DNA from: Hippasteria phrygiana
Taxonomy: Eukaryota; Echinodermata; Asteroidea; Valvatida; Goniasteridae
Direction: 5' to 3'
NCBI GenBank assembly: GCA_037893225.1
Contig: JAZGUH010000379.1
Location: 253,001-317,000, forward strand
DNA length: 64,000 bases
Part shown: in pieces, positions 56,918-64,000 of the stretch
Numbering within the stretch: position 1 is the stretch's first letter
Layout: the number at the start of each line of letters is the position of its first letter
Notes under the pieces: generated by a model
What the model saw: the letters and a program-made list of their open reading frames with translations, nothing else
The model's database searches: none
What the model was told of the DNA's origin: nothing
Position numbers and translations under genes: made by a program

Positions 56918-57979
56918 TCAACTTTTTCCCGCAACAGTCTTTAGAGTACCGATGTCTTCATCCAAGATTCCCCACAATTCTGAAGACAGATACAACTTGA
57001 CTTTCGACCCGTTATTTTGACGCGTTCGCCCTCCAAGTCCATCAGGAGAGTCACGGTAAACTCCGTTCGACTTCGCGGCCATCACATCGGTCCAGGTTAC
57101 ACGGGAAGGCGATCTAGGAGAGGAGGGGGGCCGGGGATCTTCCTGCAATTGCTTGGGGAGTTCCGTGGAGTCAAACCTGACCAGCGGATCCTTTTTTGGC
57201 CGGTAGTACTCGCGAGCTGTTTTGGAGCGCTGCGTCTGCTGTTGTGCCGGTTTGGATTGTGGACCCTCGCTGGAGTTGGGTTTACTGGCGAAGGTCGATT
57301 CTGCTGTCGGTGGCGGAGCAGACAAACAACCTCGAGGATCACTTTCGGATAGTTTGAAAGAAATTCGGTAGTTTTTTTTCTTTTCAACAGGTTTCCGCTC
57401 TTTTGGCAATGGAGGGTGTAATCCGGTTGCATCTTCCACTGGATTAGGATCACTTGATTCAGATTTTGGCTTGATACTAAATGTTTGGATCTGAATGCCA
57501 TTAAATGGCCTAGCGAATTCGTCTTTGGAGTAAGTCATGCAAACAGCCGGGGGTGATGCAGACTCACGATTCTGTAACCTCGACCGAAGGTTTCCGTACA
57601 CATGACGGGCTGCATGCTGCTTCAAGTACGGCCAGCGTGTCCCAGACTTCAATGATACTGTGTCTGTTGAGCGATTCCCCCGTCCAATCACTACCTCCGA
57701 CAGGTCGGTTGCCAGCAGCATGTTCACCGGGCTCCGGGCGGGGCTGAATCCCCGTTCATCCTCCGTATCATCCCACGGAGTCACCGGTGGGTTGATGGGA
57801 GAGGTTTTAGGTAAAGTGTCCATTCTGTATATTGTATAATCGAAGGCCGTGCCGCTCTTGACGAAGATGGGGGCTCGCGAGCCGAGAGACGGCATGTATG
57901 TCGCCATCGACCCGGTCGTCACTACGGTATCTACGATCGATCCCGTCTCCCCTACTGCTGCTAGCACTGATTTTTCCAT
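56918..57979 (-). CDS. Intronless 353-aa disordered protein, family unknown
   Basis: A single open frame from Met at 57979 to TGA at 56918. The protein is rich in Ser, Pro, Lys and Arg, with a basic EKKKNYRISFKLSES segment near 200-215, a Pro/Ser-rich PRPPSSPRSPSRVTW segment and a more structured C-terminal VKLYLSSELWGILDEDIG. No signal peptide, transmembrane helix or named domain is visible. Conservation of its final codons in the duplicated fragment at 50200-50343, with few changes, only dates that copy as recent. An RFX-like X-box lies about 555 bp upstream, which would suit a ciliary gene, but that is weak. The function is unknown. Confidence 0.72.
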   Translation of the reverse strand: MEKSVLAAVGETGSIVDTVVTTGSMATYMPSLGSRAPIFVKSGTAFDYTIYRMDTLPKTSPINPPVTPWDDTEDERGFSPARSPVNMLLATDLSEVVIGRGNRSTDTVSLKSGTRWPYLKQHAARHVYGNLRSRLQNRESASPPAVCMTYSKDEFARPFNGIQIQTFSIKPKSESSDPNPVEDATGLHPPLPKERKPVEKKKNYRISFKLSESDPRGCLSAPPPTAESTFASKPNSSEGPQSKPAQQQTQRSKTAREYYRPKKDPLVRFDSTELPKQLQEDPRPPSSPRSPSRVTWTDVMAAKSNGVYRDSPDGLGGRTRQNNGSKVKLYLSSELWGILDEDIGTLKTVAGKS

Positions 57980-58530
57980 TTACCTTTATACCCCACAGGT
58001 TGTCCTTCCTTTGTCAAAGGGGAGTTACTGTTCCCCCAAAGTGTTTCAATACGACCAGCAAATCTCATTAGCGGAATATAAGGTGGGTTTACGCTCTAAG
58101 CAAAATATTAAACAAATGCATACCGAGATGTATTATAATGACTGATTGATTATTCGGCTAGTACACCATTCGTACAAGCGCGCAGCACGGACTCGACGAC
58201 ACTGCGATTTTTCGGTTGTTTTCGTACGTTCCATCAGGCATCCAACATGGCAAAGTCGAGCGATGACACTTGCTGTTCCACGCGTGACACGTACACACAA
58301 TCCTCAATCACTCTCCATAAACCAACGAAATTTCATCGCATTGATTTCAATCCTGCGAAAAGTGCATTCACAAAAAGGAAATTATGACTGATCCATTTTT
58401 CCCTTGGTTTAAATTCAAGAAATGTGAGCTTGTATCAATGTCTATCATCTGTATATCTACTACTACCATAGCTAACAACGCGATCAGACTATCGTGCAGC
58501 CTGAGGTCAATCCGCTGAACTTTCTGTATA
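57980..58530. other. Upstream region of the 353-aa gene
   Basis: Should contain its promoter. A palindromic X-box-like motif follows at 58533. No exon recognised. Confidence 0.4.
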
Positions 58531-58532
58531 CC

Positions 58533-58546
58533 GTTGCCTAGACAAC
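58533..58546. promoter_or_regulatory. RFX X-box-like motif
   Basis: GTTGCCTAGACAAC, inside the palindrome ccgttgcctagacaacgg, matches the RFX consensus GTNRCC-N(0-3)-RGYAAC at all but one position. X-boxes regulate ciliary genes in animals. It is 555 bp from the start of the 353-aa gene on one side and about 60 bp from an ATG on the other strand (58605), whose frame is very short. Confidence 0.4.
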
Positions 58547-58757
58547 GGTTCCCGGGTCAGGCCCACATGGTGACCGGATGACCCCAGCTTCACCGTTTCC
58601 CAGGATGGCCGACCTTGAATGTCAGTAAATTTTGTTGCACACCACTGTTTTCCTCAATGACAAAGTACTCCAGACAATAATTAGCAGATGTCAGCTCGAT
58701 GTATAACAGGTCTAAAAATCGACATCGGTCTATATCTCGGCCCATGAAAGTAGGGGG

Positions 58758-58810
58758 TTGTTTTGTTTTGTTTTGTTTTGTTTTGTTTTGTTTTGTTTTG
58801 TCTTGTTTTT
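58758..58810 (+). repeat. TTTTG pentanucleotide microsatellite
   Basis: About nine to ten TTTTG units with one interruption (tcttg). Confidence 0.95.
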
Positions 58811-59029
58811 CATTAATTGAAAATAAAACAGGCCTAAAATTGTATTCTGCCCAGTTACTGAACTCTACAAGCATTTGTTTTTCCACACCATTAGGCCTAT
58901 GTATGTGCGCAGCAAGGCCTATAAGGTTGCAGGCATTTTGATCGTGTGATACGCACGTGCTCGAACAATCATGATGCTTTTAGTTCGTTATTGAGGGACA
59001 AAGTAACGGTGTTAATATCGATATGTTCA

Positions 59030-59055
59030 TCGTCGTCGTCGTCGTCGTCGTCGTT
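59030..59055 (+). repeat. CGT trinucleotide microsatellite
   Basis: About eight TCG/CGT units, unusual in being CpG-bearing. Confidence 0.9.
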
Positions 59056-59261
59056 GTAATGCAGCTTGTATAAAATTCCCTAGGAAGCTGTATTCACTTC
59101 AGGAAAGCAGATGCATTTCAATCGTCAATTATCTCGATACGGTCACAGTGGGCACGATATATCACAGCATTCAACAACTGGTGGAAATTGTCATGATCCC
59201 TACCCCCCCCCCCTCACCCACCCACCCCCCCCCCCCCTTGTGTAACGTTTGTGCCGTTTAC

Positions 59262-59464
59262 CTTCTCAGTCCCGCATAAAACCGCGACAAAAAATTGTCG
59301 AGTTCCGAATCAGTTAAAGCTTCAATTGTTGTTCCTGCGTGTCTTGCAAATTCATCTAATCGTTTCACTGCATATTTGATTTGTCTCTTTGTATTTGGAG
59401 CGTCAGCATCGCCTACGAGTTCCAATATTTCGTCGTCTAAAAACTCGGGAAACTCGGCCGCCAT
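59262..59464 (-). CDS. First exon of a DUF3504 / tyrosine-recombinase-like transposon protein
   Basis: From the Met at 59464 (ggcggcc context) the frame reads MAAEFPEFLDDEILELVGDA then NTKRQIKYAVKRLDEFARHA and SELDNFLSRFYAGLRR, and stops at a GT donor (gtaaac). This matches the N-terminal part of KIAA1958/ZMYM2-like DUF3504 proteins, which derive from Crypton-type tyrosine-recombinase transposons. The open frame extends upstream to 59650, but that part reads through the element's terminal sequence. Later exons with the catalytic residues are not found within the next kilobase, so the copy is truncated. The upstream 59465-59684 segment is the element's end. Confidence 0.65.
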
Positions 59465-59684
59465 GTTGTGTGAATGACAGCCCTGTTGTAGCGCCACTAA
59501 TAGTGACCGTGAAATTAGGGAAGTTCTTTTGGTTCTATCAATGCGCGCGCACCGTTTGATAGAACCATGTGATAGAACGTTTTGGGCGGTGCGGGTTCGC
59601 GTCGTGTGATGGGTCGAATAATTCAGTGCACGTGATCGACGATCCACCAATCGGATGGCTGGGATTTATTAAGATGTTGTATAA
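59465..59684 (-). mobile_element. Terminal/leader region of the element encoding the DUF3504 exon
   Basis: Read on the minus strand it begins TTATACAACATCTTAATAAA, then matches MITE copy 3 (gattggtggatcgtcgatca, ttctatcacatggttctatc) and runs to the start codon at 59464. It thus links the MITE family near the lectins to a coding element. Confidence 0.75.
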
Positions 59685-59689
59685 TGTGT

Positions 59690-59785
59690 GATAACCAATA
59701 TGGGTAATGACGTTTAGCGTGGCTGATGCAGACAAAAAAATAACCGCGATCTCGGACTTGAAAACAAGTCTAGGTGTGACCAGGC
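59690..59785 (-). repeat. Dispersed repeat, copy 2
   Basis: Inverted copy of 18612-18715 (shared gatcgcggttattttttt-type and agcgtggctgatgcagac blocks). It abuts the transposon end. Confidence 0.7.
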
Positions 59786-61935
59786 TCCGAGACTGAATTA
59801 TTGTCCGTTTGGTTGGTGACTGAACGAGCCGGGCTAAGGTCATGGAGAAAGGGATATGATTGATAATGAAAATCAATTATAGTCCATCACCAAGGTTCTA
59901 AGATGGCCAGTCAGCTATTTCTAAATTTAAACACTCGGTCCAGACACCATCCTCATGAATATCGCATGTCAATTGTCGGTCCAATTGGTCCGGCTGTTCA
60001 TCAATCCTCATCTTCTTCTCATAATTGCGTAAAGTCTAGCCAACTGAGAGCACTGTCCAATTAAATTGTATAAGTATTAACACCAAAGTAAGTTCATTTT
60101 CCACGTTGTACCGATATGATAGACTTTACACTCTACATGTATTGTTTGTTTTGTAACCCTTCCCACTGCAAGCGGTGTCAATACAGCGCCCTCAATCGGT
60201 CGGAAACATCGCCCATCAGTTGATCACAGGGTAGAATGCAAACAAAATGGCAAACGATTCGGGATTTTTGTAGTCCAGAATTGCCAGAGTGTTTCTGTGT
60301 GGCTTCGTGACCAGGTTCTCTGACTTGTTTCCCCTTGGAATAAAATCTTACACATGCATTTAGCACAAGAAAAAGAAATATAAATAGGGCAGAGCATTCG
60401 AACCCCTCGCCTCGTACAAGCCTTCCGCTCTTCCACAACACAGCAGGTCGACAAAATCAGTTAACTGCAACCTTTTTATACAGTTGTCTGAAGACCAACC
60501 CAGTCTCCTATTGCTGAAGACGTCACTATCATATCTAGCGCCCTCGTTCGATAGTTATTATATAATTTAACTTAATTATGAATATGCATGATAGCAATTC
60601 TGGTCTACGAAAAAATTATGGCGATCGGAATTTCGGGCTCTTTCATGTACATGTATATTACACCTTGGCAATGTTTGGAGTGGGGTCTGAGTGTAACAGG
60701 CGAAACAGAAATGTGGTTGAAACTTAAACACAGCCACAGGTCCCCACACAAGTCAACCAAGTGAAATGTCAAGTGTCACTTTGGTCATCCGTAAACTGTC
60801 ACAATTTACACACAATGACATTGTGCGACAAGAAAGGCGGCATGGGGGACCTCTTGACTGCCTACGTCGACACTTCATCCAGGACGGATCAACATGTCAG
60901 AAAAGACCGGGAAAATATCGTTTCCAGGGTCACTAAGTTGTTCACAATGGAAAACATGGAATCCATATGGTTTCTGAGTGAATTCTGTTTTTTAATAACG
61001 CTATTTACAAAATGCTCATAATTCAAGATGGCCGCACCTACACAATATTTCTACCAGTAACGCTGAACTTTCAAATGACAGATACTGGTCAGGATTATAG
61101 AATTGCAATCATTTTCTTAAAAAGATTAATTCACGGTTGAAAAACCCCCCCTTTTCGTGTGTTGTGCTCATGAAATTTATTTTCTTCAGTACATCTTCTT
61201 GGCCTGTAGTCCAAGCTCAATATTTTATTCGTCTCAGATGTCACATTGAGGGTAGACATTACCTTGGAGGCGCCCGATTGGGTTATATGGCGTTCTTTCA
61301 AAAGTCACTTTCAAAAGTCCCTTGACTAATATTTGTCTGAAAATCATTGACGAAAATGATTTCGGGGACGCCAGTTTGGTTTGGAAAAGTCCGCCCGTTG
61401 AATTGCCCTTGGCGCTTTGGTTGCGTACTGATGCAGCTGCACTATGTACGGCGTAAATCCCCGGTTGTCAATGCTTCGGGTTTCTTTTTCCCGTCCTCAT
61501 TCCTCTTTAATTGTTTTTTTGTTTTTGGGGGGGGGGTTCAGGGAAGTTTTTGTGCCTTTAACGTCATGGTTTTCTATAAAAAATATATAGATGAAAGGCA
61601 TAATGCATATTTCGGATGACCCTTGGCTGAGGGTCATGACCTTATTGCATTATACTTCCTGGATGAACCTCTGGAGGCTTTTTTTATTTGACCTCGACAC
61701 CTCGATAAAATATGGAAATAGTCACCGTTTCTAGAGATGTCACCATCTTTTTTCTCGATAGGTTTTGTATTTCACTGAGGCAAACATCATACACAATATA
61801 TTATAATTCATTAGAATATTGAATTATTGAAAACATTCAGGATCTGCGGTATGTGAATTATCAGTATAACTCTTCCCAGATAACAGTCTTAAATTATACA
61901 GTACATGAGCTGTTGAACTGCTCCATTGCCATTTC
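59786..61935. other. Gene-free stretch, unassigned
   Basis: No supported gene. Short frames (60178-60441, 60761-61021, 61347-61619) have no domains. A small hairpin (ggatgaccct / agggtcatgacc) sits at about 61614-61640. GCGCCCTC words lie at 60186 and 60538. Confidence 0.45.
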
Positions 61936-62089
61936 TCGAATGGCCTTGGCTGTGACTTCCCGTAATTTCAGATCCTCAGATATGGCTAGATCTAGTCTAG
62001 AGTCCATTTTTGCAACGTGTACATCAAAGTTTGTTCATTTTATTCAAGTATTTAAGGCTTCGGATTGGCAATAGACCTGGAATAGCTGG

Positions 62090-62202
62090 AGACGAAGCTG
62101 GAGACGAAGCCGGAAGACGAAGCCGGAAGACGAAGCCGGAAGACGAAGCCGGAAGACGAAGCCGGAAGACGAAGCCGGAAGCCAAAGCCGGAAGCCAAAG
62201 TC
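62090..62202 (+). repeat. 13-bp minisatellite (gaagacgaagccg)
   Basis: About eight copies of a 13-bp unit, the later ones altered to gaagccaaagccg. Because 13 is not a multiple of three, all frames stay open across it and produce spurious Arg/Lys/Glu-rich or Ala/Gly-rich peptides. The array is embedded in a dispersed repeat. Confidence 0.93.
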
Positions 62203-62665
62203 GAGCCAGTTTGGGAAACGGCCTGGATATTGCTTTGATAGCTTGGTAGACATAGCGCCCTCTGTCGCTCACGATATCTCCTGCAAATTCGCTAGCCAAA
62301 GAGCAAGGCAAACCGCCACGGAACATGTTCCTAGAAATTTATCAACAAGTTATGTATAACCTTTTGAGGATAAAAACATAATTAAATTAAATCACAACAA
62401 CAACCGTATGTATGATTATCCTTCGTATTATGTCTTCAACAAATATCAAATTGCTGGAGGCTATCGCCAGCAGTCGATAAGGGAAATGATGCAACATGCT
62501 CTGAACAGCTCTAAAATTGTTACAACAAATGATAAATAAAATCTAGCATATTGCTGTTTTTGTTATACGTACGCAAAACAGTCTGAGACAGCTGCATTAT
62601 AGTAGCTTTCCCTGCCTTTGGCAAAAATTCCACTTCCCGCACTTCCGTAACATACATTTGTAAAG

Positions 62666-63246
62666 TCACATTATGTCCGGTAATATTCTCTCCATATTAG
62701 TCGGGACCCTCTCCGTTGGGTCTTGTATCCCTTTCAACCAAACCGATACGCGTTTGTCACTGGATAGGGGTTCTTTTTTGTATTCGGGAATTGTTTCCTT
62801 CGTAAAAGTTCTCTTTCTATCGTTAACCTCCTCATCTTCATCAGTTGCTGCCTCATTTAATCCACCTTCAGCATTATTAGCAAATCTCCGCGCGATTCCT
62901 TGGACCGCCTCGATGCTCAAAATGCTTTCCCGCCGTTCCTGGATGTCGTACAGGTTGCTAGGATACCCCGTGTCGTCATCTAACACGTAGTCATCACCAT
63001 GTTCGTCGTGCGGATAATGAGGGGCGTGTTGTGAGTCACTAATACCAAAGGGGGCGGCAACATATGATTTCTTTGGGAGGTTTTTCAAGCTGCAGTCAGT
63101 GGGTAGTGAGTTTGAGTTTCGCTGTGCATGCTGGGAGCCTGAATCACGTCGTAGTCTCCTTCTTGGTTCTGCAGCCTCCTCCAGATCAGTACAGTCTTCC
63201 AAAGCGAGGCTAGTCTCGTCATTGTCTTGAATTTTACTGCGCTCTC
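62666..63246 (-). CDS. Last coding exon of a gene continuing right of the window
   Basis: The exon starts after acceptor ttttgatag at 63247 with a two-base partial codon, then ERSKIQDNDETSLALEDCTD, and ends at TGA 62666. It encodes about 193 residues of a largely disordered acidic/basic C-terminus with a more ordered YDIQERRESILSIEAVQGIA stretch and a terminal VSVWLKGIQDPTERVPTNME segment. A run of acidic residues (TDEDEEVND) lies between them. No known domain is recognised. Upstream exons would lie beyond position 64000. Length, absence of stops and a clean acceptor support a real exon. Confidence 0.65.
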
Positions 63247-64000
63247 CTATCAAAAAGAAACAGTTCATTAATGTCAACATTATAGGATTTCAGTGTTTTT
63301 CTTGAATAAAAATTACAATGTCCTTCAGAATCGTAGTATACGAACTGTTGGATCAAATGACCTTGACTCAAGAGGGAGAATGGATGTCATGAAAGTGCCA
63401 CTTAGGGAGAGAAGAAAATCCTTTCGGATTGTTTCTATTCTCCGAAAAAAGTCCTTCTCTTAGACTATGAGGTTGATTTTGAAGCAAATTGTGCTGCTTG
63501 TAAACCAAAGGAGCTTCTTTAATTGTTTAAGGTTCCGTTAGTAAGAGTAAAAGACACTCCAAGTCCAAGTGCTTGCAAAGAACAAGGCCACCCTCTTCAA
63601 GTGTCCTCCTCAACAACCACACTGATGTTTGGTAAATCCTAAAGTACTTAGACCTGCGTTTTGAAAGCGATTCCATTGTACCTGTATTATTCTGTCTTGC
63701 AAGAGGTTTGTACTAGGAATGGGGAACATTACATCCTTTACCGTGTTGTTTTGTGTAACTCTGGGTTAAAGGAAAATACCCCCGCCCCTTCCCCCGTCCC
63801 TTGTTAGCTCTTTAAGTCCACGTCATTGTTGTCATGAAATAAAAACTTCTAATCTTAAAAAAATTCCAACTGTCTCGGCAAACAATCTTGATTCTTTGCA
63901 AATCTGGACTTGTCTTTGCATTGCGGGCAGTCTATTTGTACCAATGAGGGTTTGCAGAAACAAGTTCAATGAAACTGAAGTGGGACAGGGTTAATTTGCA
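63247..64000. other. Probable intron of the right-edge gene
   Basis: AT-rich DNA with no recognised exon. It should be intronic for the gene whose last exon is at 62666-63246. Confidence 0.45.

Noticed and set aside
62010..62326. Charged or Ala/Phe-rich proteins over the minisatellite
   Set aside because: All frames are open because of the 13-bp period; no independent support.

Overview
The window looks like nuclear DNA of an invertebrate deuterostome, most likely an echinoderm. Genes are sparse and intron-containing, and an intact N-acetylneuraminate synthase (NANS) gene sits beside a D1-like catecholamine receptor and secreted C-type lectins. Non-coding DNA is AT-rich and full of short foldback elements, and the word aggcctat recurs, which I associate with echinoderm genomes. 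The species call is inference; no ribosomal RNA or mitochondrial marker is present.

Layout. 1-19.3 kb: one intronless biogenic-amine GPCR (minus strand, 1617-2882), then about 16 kb of gene-poor DNA with foldback elements, a decayed hammerhead-ribozyme-like motif (about 6.7 kb) and a tRNA-derived SINE head (19.3 kb). 20.4-25.7 kb: a 98-bp satellite with an inverted segment and a higher-order period that varies by whole monomers. 28.4-43.4 kb: a complete seven-exon NANS gene on the minus strand (353 aa). Its introns hold a LINE fossil, several miniature inverted-repeat elements, a two-exon THAP-domain gene on the opposite strand (37007-38316), a palindrome with arms of about 300 bp, and a nested set of inverted repeats that includes a predicted three-way junction. 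44.5-46.1 kb: an intronless gene for a 524-aa disordered protein with four RxxSxP motifs. 47.5-55 kb: a recently duplicated C-type lectin cluster (two CTLD+PAN copies and one CTLD-only copy), with a copied tail of a downstream gene trapped between copies. 56.9-58 kb: that gene, encoding a 353-aa disordered protein. 59.3-59.7 kb: the 5' end of a DNA transposon whose terminal sequences match short elements near the lectins. 62.7-63.2 kb: the last exon of a gene that continues beyond the right edge.

Functional links are limited. NANS makes sialic acid 9-phosphate and the lectins are probably secreted glycan-binding proteins, but their proximity does not show that they act together. The window's main interest is structural: recent segmental duplication, a MITE that supplies the only poly(A) signal seen near two lectin genes, nested palindromes in an intron, a variable higher-order satellite, and one possible autonomous/non-autonomous transposon family.
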